DNA of 64,000 nucleotides, from positions 2,790,001-2,854,000 of the forward strand of contig NZ_RHJS01000002.1 in NCBI RefSeq assembly GCF_003885045.1, in the 5' to 3' direction. Position numbers and translations under genes: made by a program. The stretch comes from Schaedlerella arabinosiphila (lineage in GTDB: Bacteria > Bacillota > Clostridia > Lachnospirales > Lachnospiraceae). Under the pieces are notes generated by a model that had not been told where the DNA came from, searched no databases, and saw only the letters and a program-made list of their open reading frames with translations. Positions 25,521 to 34,398 of the stretch are shown here, piece by piece. Every line of letters starts with the position of its first letter. The first letter of the stretch is position 1.

Positions 25521-26127
25521 CTGCGGCCTCATCGCCCCGGAGGACGGACAGGTAAATCTGAACGGGAAGGCGCTCCGGGACAGCACCACCAACATCGGAT
25601 ATATGCTGCAGCATGACCACCTTTTCGAGTGGCGGACGGTTTATCACAATGTCCTTTTAGGGCTGGAGATCCGGCATATGCTCACCGACCGTTCCCGGGA
25701 GTATGCCCATGAGCTTCTGGAGCTGTACGGGCTGAAGCAATTTGAAAACGCAAAGCCCTCCGAGCTCTCCGGCGGAATGCGCCAGCGGGCGGCGCTCATT
25801 CGAACCCTGGTATTGGACCCGGATATCCTGCTCCTGGATGAACCCTTTTCCGCCCTGGATTACCAGACCCGGCTGTCGGTCTGCGACGACATCGGCCAGA
25901 TACTCCGGGATGCACATAAGACCGCAGTCCTTGTGACCCACGACCTTTCCGAGGCGGTCAGCATGGCAGACCGGGTCATCATACTGACCGCCCGGCCGGC
26001 CGCCGTAGCCAAAGTCGTTCCCATCACATTCGAACTGGAAGAGGACACTCCCATGAACCGGCGGAATGCGCCGGAATTTAAGCATTATTTCAATATCATC
26101 TGGAAGGAGCTGAATACCAATGCCTGA
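25500..26127 (+). pseudogene. ABC transporter ATP-binding protein, 3' fragment (interrupted)
   Basis: The remaining 209 codons of the ATPase that begins at 9995. STLLSIICGLIAPEDG completes the P-loop. The Q-loop (GYMLQHDHLFEW), signature LSGGMRQRAALIR, Walker B ILLLDEPFSALD, LDYQTR and the H-loop VLVTHDLSEAV are all intact. The first internal ATG is at 25603, after the P-loop, so no functional ATPase can be made from this piece alone. It overlaps the permease start by 8 bp. Substrate class: nitrate/sulfonate/taurine/HMP-type importers. Gene integrity would return on element excision. Confidence 0.95.
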
Positions 26128-26917
26128 TCTCTCTACCGGACAGAAAAACTTCCTGCACGGCAGGAAAAGACACCGGCGTATTGTGTGCATCTCACGTACC
26201 GCGATCCTGCTGTGTTTTCTTTTTTTGTGGGAATTATCCGCCCATGCCGGAATCATTGATTCCTTTATTTTCAGCAGTCCCTCGCATGTCGCCGTCTGTT
26301 TTTGGGAAATGGTGACGGACAGAAGTATTTTCCTGCATCTTTGGACCACGCTCTATGAGACCATTGCCAGCTTCCTGCTGACCACCGCCGTCAGTATCCT
26401 CACCGCTGTACTGCTCTGGTGCAGCAGCGGGCTATCAGAGGTTCTGGACCCTTATCTGGTGGTGCTCAACAGCCTTCCCAAGTCCGCCCTCGCCCCGCTT
26501 CTGATCGTATGGCTGGGCGCCACCCAGACCACCATCATCGCAGCCGGAATGTCTGTGGCGATCTTCGGAAGCATCCTGAACCTGTATACCAGCTTTACCG
26601 GCGTGGATCTGGAAAAGATCAAGCTGATCTACACGCTGCGCGGGAACAAGTGGCATGCTCTTACCAAGGTCGTCCTTCCCAGCTCGATCCCTGCCATCAT
26701 CAGCAATATGAAGGTCAATATCGGACTCTGCCTGGTGGGGGTCGTGATCGGGGAATTTCTGGCGGCGCGGAGCGGGCTGGGATATCTGATTATTTATTCC
26801 AGTCAGGTATTTAAGATGGATTGGCTGCTGATGAGCATCATCCTCCTCTGCATCATGGCAATGCTTTTGTACTCCCTGATCAACCTGCTGGAAACATGGT
26901 GCCGGCGGCGTTACTGA
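26120..26917 (+). CDS. ABC transporter permease, SsuC/TauC-like
   Basis: 265 residues with about six transmembrane helices and the cytoplasmic EAA-type loop (GVDLEKIKLIYTLRGNKWHA). The N-terminus is slightly basic before the first helix. It overlaps the ATPase by 8 bp, so the pair was an operon. The family moves aliphatic sulfonates, taurine, nitrate or thiamine precursors. No substrate-binding protein gene lies next to it, and its upstream promoter and ATPase are cut off by the element. It is therefore probably idle, unless transcribed from inside the element. Substrate unknown. Confidence 0.9.
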   Translation: MPDLSTGQKNFLHGRKRHRRIVCISRTAILLCFLFLWELSAHAGIIDSFIFSSPSHVAVCFWEMVTDRSIFLHLWTTLYETIASFLLTTAVSILTAVLLWCSSGLSEVLDPYLVVLNSLPKSALAPLLIVWLGATQTTIIAAGMSVAIFGSILNLYTSFTGVDLEKIKLIYTLRGNKWHALTKVVLPSSIPAIISNMKVNIGLCLVGVVIGEFLAARSGLGYLIIYSSQVFKMDWLLMSIILLCIMAMLLYSLINLLETWCRRRY

Positions 26918-27030
26918 TCCCGCTGCCCAAGATGCAAAAACAAATACAGAGCAGTTCCCAGCAGCTTTTTCAAAGAAGCCGATATTCAAAACAGCGTGGA
27001 AGAGGCAGCCTTTCTGCCAGCGGCATACGC

Positions 27031-27060
27031 AAAAACAGGAGATGCATTTCGCACCTCCTG
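27031..27060 (-). terminator. Terminator after the lipoprotein gene
   Basis: On the minus strand CAGGAGGTGC-GAAAT-GCATCTCCTG forms a 10-bp stem (one G-U pair) followed by TTTTT. It lies about 107 bp past the lipoprotein stop codon and faces the converging permease gene. Confidence 0.75.
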
Positions 27061-27167
27061 CCTACATAACGCGCCTTTGAAGCTTCTCCGGCGCTTTCAA
27101 TCACCATACAAGCATGTCTGCCCGGCCCGCAGCTTCGCAGGAATCATGCGTATTCTGCGCCGGTTTC

Positions 27168-27812
27168 TTACTGGGCCTGCATGGACAGCGCCATTTCCTT
27201 GGTGCTGATCTCCTCTCCGGAGTCAACACTGACATATTTGATAAATCCGACTTCATCCTCGAAGCAGAGCTCTGCCGCTTCTATATCGTCGAAGATCAGC
27301 CCGGCAATCCGGACCTCCTGGCCGCTCTCGTTGGAAATGCTGAATTCATAGGTGGTTCTGAGCATCTTCCCGGTGCCGGTCCCCTGACCCTCTGCCTGGG
27401 ACGGCGCGTAATAGAGACAGACCGTCTCATCCTGTTCCACCTTCATATCCGCGTCCATCAAATTGTCAGGAAACGCTTCATCCGTGGAAGCCTTCACCGT
27501 AAACCCTGTGATCGCTTCACCTGTATGATTGGTGAGCATGATCTTATGGGCATCGGCAGACTCGGTTCCGATGACCTTCTGCCCGGCCTCTGTCTCAGCC
27601 TCGTCCGGCTTTGCATCTTCCGCCTGCGCATCCTCTTCTGAGCCGTCCTTTTCCTCATTCGGCTCTTTCTCGTTCTCCTCTTCGTCTTCGGATTCCCCGG
27701 AAGCCTCCGTGTTTGCCTTGTCCTGTTTCTCAGCGCCTTCCTTCTTAGAGCAGCCCAGGATCAGGCATGCCGCCCCGATGACCAGAAGCCCTGTTATGAT
27801 CGCACGTTTCAT
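27168..27812 (-). CDS. Lipoprotein with acidic linker, unknown function
   Basis: 214 residues. The signal peptide ends in LILGCSKK with lipid-modified Cys21. An E/D/K-rich low-complexity linker (about 25-80) holds a beta-rich domain (about 85-214) off the membrane. The domain contains HKIMLTNHTGEAITGFTVKA, which suggests an immunoglobulin-like or NEAT-unrelated sandwich, but I do not recognise it. It is 25 bp downstream of the exported transglutaminase-like gene, so the two probably act together at the cell surface. Confidence 0.8.
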   Translation of the reverse strand: MKRAIITGLLVIGAACLILGCSKKEGAEKQDKANTEASGESEDEEENEKEPNEEKDGSEEDAQAEDAKPDEAETEAGQKVIGTESADAHKIMLTNHTGEAITGFTVKASTDEAFPDNLMDADMKVEQDETVCLYYAPSQAEGQGTGTGKMLRTTYEFSISNESGQEVRIAGLIFDDIEAAELCFEDEVGFIKYVSVDSGEEISTKEMALSMQAQ

Positions 27813-27837
27813 AAATCATCCTTTACCTTTTTTCAAA

Positions 27838-29613
27838 CTATTTCCGATATGCATAGGGAGCCGTTGCATAGGTTGTCATATAAAATCCGTAGCCGGGATA
27901 TTCATACTGGGATTCCGGATCGCAGATATAAGTTGCGCCGTTCATATAAATCTCAACCCAGGCATGGGGTCCCCATCCGCCGGAGTACAGCGGCACGGAA
28001 CCGCTGATCATGGTTGCGCTGTATCCAAGCTGACGCGCCATTGCCGCGAACGCCGCCGCATAACAGTAGCAGTCCCCTCTTCTCTGTTCCAGTCCGTAGA
28101 TGGCATACCACTCTTCCTGTGAATAGCCCGCTTCCGGCTGCAGAGGGATGGGCAGCGTCTGGTAGGAAATGTTGTTGACTACCCAGTTGTAACAGGTACG
28201 CAGCTTTGTCCCTGAATCCATGGAACCATTGGTAATGCTTCCGATCACTGCATTGGCATCTCCTGCCACTCTCGTCTGCACGGCGAAATCCAGCGTATAG
28301 CTGACTCTGATATTCGCCGTGGTGCCGCAGACACAGCTCATGGCCCCGCCGTTGGCTGTAACATACACATGGATATTGTAATTACCTGAATTATAGTTGT
28401 GATTCGCCACATTGGCCGTCACCGCATAAGTGCCGTTGCTCTGAAGCTGGGCGGTATACCACCGGATGTCGCTCTGATCCGCCGCATGCCATACCGGCAC
28501 CTGAACCGTCTGTACGCCCCCCGGAGCGCTGACATTGGAAATGAAAATGTCAAATGTTCCTGTATTTTCATTTATATTCGCAACCTGTACATTTGCAGAC
28601 AGATTGTTTTCCACATAAAACGTAGCTGCTCTGAGCATCTGTACGGAGCCGTTCGAAAGCACGGCATAGGCATGGACATTGTAGTTCCCCGCCTGTCCGT
28701 GGTTGCTGATGGGAACCGTACAGGAAAAGCTGCCGTCCGTATAGGGGGTAGCCTGATACCACACCAGGTCGTCCTGTCCGCCCTGTTCCGCCCACACCGC
28801 AAACTGGACACCGCTCAATCCCGGAATACTGGCGCCGTACAGGTCGATCTGATAAGACGACCCACCGCCCCGTTCTGCCACTGTCAGATTGCCGTTGGAT
28901 ACACTGAAACCGGAACTCACGTCCTGAGTCGTGCTCCCTACAAAGGTCAGGGTCCCGTTATTCTCAAGGACATACGCGTGAACCTGGTATCTGCCTGTAT
29001 GGTATCCATGGTTGGCCGCCGAAACCTCTGCCATAAAGCTTCCGTCTGACATCCGATCGGCAATGTACCACTGAATGTCGCTCTGGTCCGCAGAGCACCA
29101 TACCGGGATCTGTACCTGACTGACCCCGGAAGCCGCCTGGACTCCCTGAACCCAGACCTGGAAGCTGCCTCCTGAAGCGCTGTAATTTGCCGCGGTTACA
29201 TTTCTTGCGTATGCCTCATAAGAGGGCTGCTGCATCTCTGCCACCTGGAATCCGGTGTCCCCCATCATATACAGGTAACCATCCGTGCTCTCCACATAGG
29301 CATGCACCGTGTAGCTTCCCGTCTCTCCGTGATTGCTCACCGGCACATCGCAGAGATAGCTTCCGTCCATCATCTCATCGGCCCGATACCATTTAAGGTC
29401 GTTCTGGCCGCCCTGGTCTCCCCACACCGCGAAAAGTGTCTGGTACACGTTGGGTATTTCCGACTGGTTCATTGCAATCCGGAAGATCCTCTGAGTCCCG
29501 TCAACGTCCGATGCGCTCAGGGAGAAATTCGCCGCGGAAGCTTTCATTGGAATGCATACGCACAGCAGCATCCAAAAAAGCACAGGGAAAAATCTCCTCC
29601 ATTTTCTGTTCAT
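27838..29613 (-). CDS. Secreted protein with four GBS Bsp-like repeats and a transglutaminase core
   Basis: 591 residues. A signal peptide ends near KASAANF. Four about 95-residue GBS Bsp-like repeats follow at about 27-124, 135-232, 240-334 and 342-437. Each has WY.A, DGSY and NHG....Y.VHAY motifs. The C-terminal transglutaminase-like domain (about 465-585) has Cys515 or Cys517 in RRGDCYCYAAAF, His550 in GWGPHAWVEI and Asp565 in YICDPESQ, a complete triad. No LPXTG anchor is seen. It is probably a cell-surface protein-processing or peptidoglycan-linked enzyme whose repeats bind the wall. It shares an operon with the lipoprotein gene downstream. Confidence 0.9.
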   Translation of the reverse strand: MNRKWRRFFPVLFWMLLCVCIPMKASAANFSLSASDVDGTQRIFRIAMNQSEIPNVYQTLFAVWGDQGGQNDLKWYRADEMMDGSYLCDVPVSNHGETGSYTVHAYVESTDGYLYMMGDTGFQVAEMQQPSYEAYARNVTAANYSASGGSFQVWVQGVQAASGVSQVQIPVWCSADQSDIQWYIADRMSDGSFMAEVSAANHGYHTGRYQVHAYVLENNGTLTFVGSTTQDVSSGFSVSNGNLTVAERGGGSSYQIDLYGASIPGLSGVQFAVWAEQGGQDDLVWYQATPYTDGSFSCTVPISNHGQAGNYNVHAYAVLSNGSVQMLRAATFYVENNLSANVQVANINENTGTFDIFISNVSAPGGVQTVQVPVWHAADQSDIRWYTAQLQSNGTYAVTANVANHNYNSGNYNIHVYVTANGGAMSCVCGTTANIRVSYTLDFAVQTRVAGDANAVIGSITNGSMDSGTKLRTCYNWVVNNISYQTLPIPLQPEAGYSQEEWYAIYGLEQRRGDCYCYAAAFAAMARQLGYSATMISGSVPLYSGGWGPHAWVEIYMNGATYICDPESQYEYPGYGFYMTTYATAPYAYRK

Positions 29614-30012
29614 TTCCTCACTCCTTTTATATTGTATTCGATTTCCCCTATTAACTATTTTCAGCTGTGCGGTTGCGATTCAACAGGTTATTTGCATGCA
29701 GTTTATTGCAGTGCAAATGACCTGTTGAATCAGCAACCCACCGCACAGATGGAACTATTTTTCTATATCGGTTACTGCAGACCTTTCATTTCCCCTCCGT
29801 ACATCTAAGATCTGCATTCCGCCTTCTATTAAAAATAGCACTATCCGTGGAAATTGTCAAGATTTGCCGCTTTCCCGGCAGCTCCGAAAAAATTCCTGTA
29901 ATCCCAGATTCTAATATGATATAAAATATCTTAAGCGGGCACGAATATGATTTTTAAAATCTGATATTTGGAACAAAGATGAAATACAATAGCTTACGAG
30001 GTGATAAAGAAG
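29614..30012. other. Intergenic region with divergent promoters and an 84-bp hairpin
   Basis: 399 bp between the secreted transglutaminase-like gene (minus) and the XRE gene (plus). Besides the hairpin at 29665-29748, the right half is AT-rich, with TATAAAATATC near 29922, and is likely to hold the promoter of the XRE gene. No ORF is supported. Confidence 0.6.
29665..29748. repeat. 84-bp near-perfect inverted repeat (hairpin, MITE-like)
   Basis: The outer arms CTGTGCGG and CCGCACAG pair exactly. They continue through TTGC/GCAA into ATTCAACAGGT/ACCTGTTGAAT and ATTTGCA/TGCAAAT. Only small bulges interrupt the stem, around a 15-nt loop that itself contains TGCA repeats. There is no strong T-run on either side, so it is not a simple terminator. 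It could be a structured RNA, a protein-binding cruciform or a short non-autonomous repeat. Confidence 0.8.
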
Positions 30013-30342
30013 ATGTATGAAGATTTTTTTGCCGATCGGATGGCCTCACTGCGAATGAAAAGGAGTGTGTCTGCACGTGAAATGAGCCTTACCATCGGTC
30101 AGAACGAAAGCTATATCAATCGCATTGAGAACAGGCAGACTTTCCCGTCCATGCAGGCTTTCTTTTATATATGTGAATATTTTCAGATCACTCCAAAAGA
30201 CTTTTTTGACTCCGAAAATCCAAATCCTGCCAAAATCAACGACATCGTCAATATACTTTATACGCTGGACGATGACCAGCTTGATATTATATTTAATGTC
30301 GCAAATGGCTTGTCACACAGGAAGAGGGAACACATACGATAA
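30013..30342 (+). CDS. XRE-family DNA-binding protein
   Basis: 109 residues. The N-terminal helix-turn-helix (about 5-62) has SAREMSLTIGQNESYINRIE and TFPSMQAFFYICEYFQITP. The short C-terminal tail ends in DQLDIIFNVANGL. GAGGTG precedes the ATG at 30013; an in-frame GTG four codons earlier is less likely. It stands alone, with a perfect bidirectional terminator directly after it. Target unknown; autoregulation is typical. Confidence 0.85.
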   Translation: MYEDFFADRMASLRMKRSVSAREMSLTIGQNESYINRIENRQTFPSMQAFFYICEYFQITPKDFFDSENPNPAKINDIVNILYTLDDDQLDIIFNVANGLSHRKREHIR

Positions 30343-30355
30343 TCGAATACCGTGT

Positions 30356-30390
30356 ATACAGAAAACCTGCCGCCGGCAGGTTTTCTGTAT
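30356..30390. terminator. Bidirectional terminator between the XRE and hypothetical genes
   Basis: ATACAGAAAACCTGCCG and its exact complement CGGCAGGTTTTCTGTAT form a perfect palindrome of 35 bp. TTTTCTG flanks the stem on each strand. It lies between convergent genes. Confidence 0.85.
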
Positions 30391-30411
30391 TGCCAAGAAC
30401 TCTTCTTCCCA

Positions 30412-30972
30412 TTATTTTTGTGATTCCGCATTGTCCGGAAGCTCTGCCGGAACCGCAAATTCCATTTTTGTGTCCTTTTTTACGGTATCCCCCATCAGAT
30501 CCTCTATATATTGGAAATACCCGTCCTGCCCTCTTGCCTTTAACCACATCTCCACTGACTTTTCCAGCCGCAGCAGGCACTTAACCGGCTCCTCAAAATA
30601 GGATTCCATGGCATCAGCCGAACCAAACCGCTCCTCCCCCAGCGCATGTTTGATTTCTTCATTTGTAAACGGGTCGAAGCTCATCAGAAGGCCGCGGGCC
30701 ATTGCCTTGTTTTCCTCGGACAAAAAAGCGTCCATGTCGTATGTGGTATCTGTCAGATAGCCGTCGATCGTCAGAAGGCAGATATGGATGGCCTCCACCG
30801 CGCGCCTGCTGTCTCTTTTTTTATCCTCACGATGCAGCTTTAAGAGGTTGGATTCCATGCAGAACAAAGTCAAGGTATGTGCGTCCTCCTCCCCCCGCCT
30901 GATGGAACCGAATTTCTGTGCCATCCTGCCGCTGATCCTGTCAAAATCATATCTTTTTATCTTCTTTTCCAT
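30412..30972 (-). CDS. Hypothetical cytoplasmic protein
   Basis: 186 residues, helix-rich, with no signal peptide or membrane segment. AAGGAG lies 9 nt before the ATG at 30972, and the frame reaches 22 codons further without support. No domain is recognised. Visible features are an N-terminal YDFDRISGRMAQKFGSIRRG, a TIDGYLTDTTYDMDAFLSEE stretch, and an acidic, proline-containing C-terminus. It lies alone on the minus strand. Confidence 0.65.
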   Translation of the reverse strand: MEKKIKRYDFDRISGRMAQKFGSIRRGEEDAHTLTLFCMESNLLKLHREDKKRDSRRAVEAIHICLLTIDGYLTDTTYDMDAFLSEENKAMARGLLMSFDPFTNEEIKHALGEERFGSADAMESYFEEPVKCLLRLEKSVEMWLKARGQDGYFQYIEDLMGDTVKKDTKMEFAVPAELPDNAESQK

Positions 30973-31164
30973 TGTATACCGCTCCTTCTTTTCGAATGCA
31001 TTTTCATACTGTGTTTTTTTCAACAGACAGTGTAACATTTTCCCGGGTTCGAATCAAGTAATTTCGTTACGGTTTGCACGGAATCCGGCTTATGCGTTAC
31101 TGCTTACCCCTTCATCTGGTATAACCAGTAATGTTTATACTTTCGTGTAATTTCATAACCGGAT

Positions 31165-31193
31165 TTGACATTCTGCCGTGGATGATTTATGAT
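31165..31193 (+). promoter_or_regulatory. Sigma-A promoter of aroB
   Basis: TTGACA (31165-31170) and TATGAT (31188-31193) are separated by exactly 17 bp. The -10 lies 80 bp before the aroB start at 31274. Confidence 0.75.
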
Positions 31194-31273
31194 GATAGAA
31201 AATTGCGCGAAAGCACAGGCTGCAAATCAAGGTGCGCCTGAAAGCGCAAATCGAATTACAGGAGAATCATGTC

Positions 31274-32329
31274 ATGAAATTAATCGTGGATTTAAAAGAG
31301 AACAGTTATCCGATCTATATTGAAAACAGAATCTTGAAACATGCGGCAGACTATATTTCCCAGGTATTTACCGGGAAGCGGATCATGATCCTGTCCGATG
31401 ACCAGGTCTATCCGCTGTACGGCCATGGCTTAAAAGAGTCCCTCTCCTCCTATGAGTGCCATACCCTGGTGCTGCCCCACGGGGAGCAGACCAAGAGTTT
31501 CCAGACGCTGCCGCTGATCTATTCCGCCATGCTGGAGGCCAAAATCTCCCGCAGTGATCTGGTCATTGCCCTGGGCGGCGGGGTCATCGGCGACCTTGCG
31601 GGATTTGCGGCATCCAGCTTCCTGCGGGGCGTCAGGCTGGTACAGATCCCCACCTCCCTGCTGGCGCAGGTGGATTCTTCCGTAGGCGGGAAGACCGCCG
31701 TAGACCTGCCCCAGGGCAAAAACCTGGTGGGCGCGTTCTACCATCCCAGGCTGGTGCTGATCGACCCGGATGTACTGGACACCCTGCCCCGGCGCTTCAT
31801 CCATGACGGCATGGGGGAAGTCATCAAATACGGCTGCATCAAAGATCCGCTCCTCTTCCATACCCTGAAGAAGCATGGTTCCTTTGAGAACCTCAAAGGG
31901 CAGCTTGCGTCTGTCATCTGCCGCTGTGTAGATATCAAACGGGCGGTGGTGGAAGCAGACCAGTTTGATACCGGCGAGCGGATGCTGCTCAACTTCGGGC
32001 ATACCCTTGCCCACACCATCGAACAGTACTTTCATTACGGACGTGAAAGCCACGGGGAAGCGGTTGCCATAGGCATGTACCAGATCACGAAGCTTGCCGA
32101 AGAAAAGGGGCTGACTCCTGCCGGCTGTGCCGAATCCATCCGGGAGGTGCTGGAAGCTTACGGACTGCCCTGTGAATGCGGCGTCTCTCTTTCTGACCTG
32201 ACTGCCGCCATCACGCTGGACAAAAAGAACCTGAACAACCGGCTCAATGTTGTCCTGCTGCATGAGATCGGGGACAGCTATGTCTATCCGACGGATGCGG
32301 GATTTTTTGAAGGGGAGTTTTTGGTGTAG
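31274..32329 (+). CDS. aroB: 3-dehydroquinate synthase
   Basis: 351 residues. It converts DAHP to 3-dehydroquinate, step two of the shikimate pathway, using NAD and a divalent metal. Motifs: ALGGGVIGDLAGFAAS (NAD site, about 97-112), SVGGKTAVDLPQGKNLVG and HDGMGEVIKYGCI. The metal ligands are visible in LLNFGHTLAHTIEQ and RESHGEAVAIGM. AGGAG lies 9 nt before the ATG at 31274; an upstream in-frame ATG lacks a site. The sequence continues to aroE, giving a small aromatic-synthesis cluster. Confidence 0.96.
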   Translation: MKLIVDLKENSYPIYIENRILKHAADYISQVFTGKRIMILSDDQVYPLYGHGLKESLSSYECHTLVLPHGEQTKSFQTLPLIYSAMLEAKISRSDLVIALGGGVIGDLAGFAASSFLRGVRLVQIPTSLLAQVDSSVGGKTAVDLPQGKNLVGAFYHPRLVLIDPDVLDTLPRRFIHDGMGEVIKYGCIKDPLLFHTLKKHGSFENLKGQLASVICRCVDIKRAVVEADQFDTGERMLLNFGHTLAHTIEQYFHYGRESHGEAVAIGMYQITKLAEEKGLTPAGCAESIREVLEAYGLPCECGVSLSDLTAAITLDKKNLNNRLNVVLLHEIGDSYVYPTDAGFFEGEFLV

Positions 32330-32346
32330 ATCTTGCGGCAAAAATA

Positions 32347-32375
32347 TTGACAAACGCCCTTTTTCACTTTAAAGT
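32347..32375 (+). promoter_or_regulatory. Promoter-like site before aroE
   Basis: TTGACA (32347-32352) and TAAAGT (32370-32375) with a 17-bp spacer. The -35 is perfect and the -10 is weaker. It lies 18 bp past the aroB stop and 109 bp before aroE. Confidence 0.6.
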
Positions 32376-32483
32376 ATAGAAGTACGGTTCATTTACATTC
32401 CACTTCCCGGCCTTGCTTTGGCTTTTGTCCGCCGGACATGCCGGGTCTGCCGTATAGATGCATGAAAAAAGGAGTTCAAGATT

Positions 32484-33347
32484 ATGAAACAGATCACAGG
32501 CCACACCGGATTGACCGGGCTGTTGGGAAGCCCGGTTGCACACAGCATCTCTCCGATGATGCACAATGAAGCCTTTGAACAGCTCGGGCTGGATTATGTC
32601 TACCTGGCCTTCGACGTCGGGACAGACCGGCTGGAAACTGCTGTGGAAGGGCTGCGCGCCCTGAATGTCCGGGGCTTCAACCTGACTATGCCGGACAAGA
32701 ACCTGATGTGTACGCTCTGCGACAAATTGTCCCCTGCCGCTGAGATCTCCGGCGCGGTCAACACCGTTGTCAATGATGGGGGCGTATTTACCGGATATAC
32801 CACCGACGGGATCGGATACATGCAGGCAGCCAAAGATGCCGGGCATGACCTGATCGGGAAGAAAATGACTCTGATGGGGGCAGGCGGGGCCGCCACCGCC
32901 ATCCTGGTTCAGGCCGCGCTGGACGGGCTTTCCGAGATTTCCGTATTCAGCATCCGGGATGCCTTTTTCCCCCGTGCCGAAAAAATCGTCGGGCAGTTAA
33001 ATGAGCGTACCAAATGCCGGGTCCGCCTCTTTGATTTTGACGATGAATCCATTCTGCGCAGGGAGATTGGGGAGAGCTGCATCCTGACCAACGGAACCTC
33101 TGTGGGCATGGCGCCGAACACAGACCGCTCTGTCATCACGAACCCTTCCATGTTCCATCAGGATCTGGTGGTATCCGACGTCATTTACAATCCAAAGGAA
33201 ACACTGCTCCTTCGTACCGCCCGTGAGGCCGGATGCAGGACCTTCAACGGGCTGTATATGCTGATGTACCAGGGGGCAGAGGCATTCCGCCTGTGGACCG
33301 GGCAGGAGATGCCGATTCCGCTGATCAAGGAGAAGTATTTTTCCTAG
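32484..33347 (+). CDS. aroE: Shikimate dehydrogenase
   Basis: 287 residues. It reduces 3-dehydroshikimate to shikimate with NADPH. The substrate half has LLGSPVAHSISPMMHNEAF and FNLTMPDKNLM (catalytic lysine). The nucleotide half has LMGAGGAATAILVQAALDG and NGTSVGMAPN. The usual NVTxPxK motif is slightly changed to NLTMPDK. AAAGGAG precedes the ATG. It follows aroB on the same strand with its own likely promoter. Confidence 0.94.
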   Translation: MKQITGHTGLTGLLGSPVAHSISPMMHNEAFEQLGLDYVYLAFDVGTDRLETAVEGLRALNVRGFNLTMPDKNLMCTLCDKLSPAAEISGAVNTVVNDGGVFTGYTTDGIGYMQAAKDAGHDLIGKKMTLMGAGGAATAILVQAALDGLSEISVFSIRDAFFPRAEKIVGQLNERTKCRVRLFDFDDESILRREIGESCILTNGTSVGMAPNTDRSVITNPSMFHQDLVVSDVIYNPKETLLLRTAREAGCRTFNGLYMLMYQGAEAFRLWTGQEMPIPLIKEKYFS

Positions 33348-33456
33348 AAATACCTAGGCAGACATGGTTGCTGCCGGCGCGGCCGTCCGGAAATCTCAAC
33401 ATACTTTTCTCCTCCCCGGAATACAATAAATTGAAAAATAAATTCAGGGGATCTCT

Positions 33457-34326
33457 ATGAATACTAGTAATGAACATGCCGATGATCTGAAAAGCAAAGC
33501 ATTGTTTCTTTACATCGGAAAGCTGTTTCTCTTCTTTGCGGCCGCTTTCCTTGCAGGACATTTTGCCGCCCGGCTGCAGGAGCATTTCACACAGGGGGGC
33601 GTACAGGAAACCGTTTCCGGAAACCATGTGATCGAATCTTCCGAAGGGAACTGGGGACTCAGCTTTCAGGAGGAGGGCCAGCCGCCCGTGGCCAACGCCA
33701 GCGCGGAGGAATTGAAAAAATACAATGCCTATTATGCGGATGTCACCGGGGAGAAGGTTCTCTATCTGACCTTTGATGCCGGGTTTGAAAACGGGAATAC
33801 TCCGGCCATACTGGACGCACTGAAAAAACACAGCGCCCCGGCCGCATTTTTTGTGGTGGGAACCTATGTCACGTCCAACCAGGAGCTGATCCAGAGGATG
33901 CTCGCGGAAGGGCACACGGTCGGAAACCATACATATCACCATCCCGACATGTCCCAGATCGCGTCAAAGGAAGCATTTCAGAAGGAGCTGCAGGATGTGG
34001 AGAAGGTCTACAAGGAGACTACCGGACAAGACATGGTAAAATTCTACCGCCCGCCTCAGGGAAAATACAGCGTGAGCAACCTGCAGATGGCAAAGGAGCT
34101 TGGATATCAGACGTTTTTCTGGAGCCTGGCCTATGTGGACTGGTACGAAAATGACCAGCCCACAAAGGAGGAAGCTTTTGATAAGCTGCTTGGGCGGATT
34201 CATCCGGGAGCCATCGTCCTGCTCCACAGCACGTCAAAAACCAACGCCGGGATTCTGGATGAGCTTCTCACCAAATGGGAAGAAATGGGATATACCTTCC
34301 GTTCACTGGACCAGATTGCTTCGTGA
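33457..34326 (+). CDS. PdaA-like polysaccharide deacetylase
   Basis: 289 residues. An N-terminal hydrophobic segment (about 17-35) is a signal anchor. The NodB-type catalytic domain (about 90-285) has TFDAGFENG (metal Asp), GNHTYHHPDM (metal histidines), FYRPPQGKYS and HPGAIVLLHSTSKTN. This pattern matches Bacillus PdaA, which makes muramic delta-lactam in spore cortex peptidoglycan, rather than xylan or chitin esterases. Its presence supports a spore-forming host. No other sporulation gene is adjacent. Confidence 0.9.
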   Translation: MNTSNEHADDLKSKALFLYIGKLFLFFAAAFLAGHFAARLQEHFTQGGVQETVSGNHVIESSEGNWGLSFQEEGQPPVANASAEELKKYNAYYADVTGEKVLYLTFDAGFENGNTPAILDALKKHSAPAAFFVVGTYVTSNQELIQRMLAEGHTVGNHTYHHPDMSQIASKEAFQKELQDVEKVYKETTGQDMVKFYRPPQGKYSVSNLQMAKELGYQTFFWSLAYVDWYENDQPTKEEAFDKLLGRIHPGAIVLLHSTSKTNAGILDELLTKWEEMGYTFRSLDQIAS

Positions 34327-34398
34327 CACAAAAAGAAGCCGGCATGGCAGGATTCTCCGCCTGAGGCTGGCCGCATAAGAAATTTCCTGTTAGGTAAA

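Noticed and set aside
31040..31060. GGGTTCGAATC resembles a tRNA T-arm loop
   Set aside because: The flanking bases cannot form the T-stem, acceptor or anticodon arms, so it is not a tRNA.
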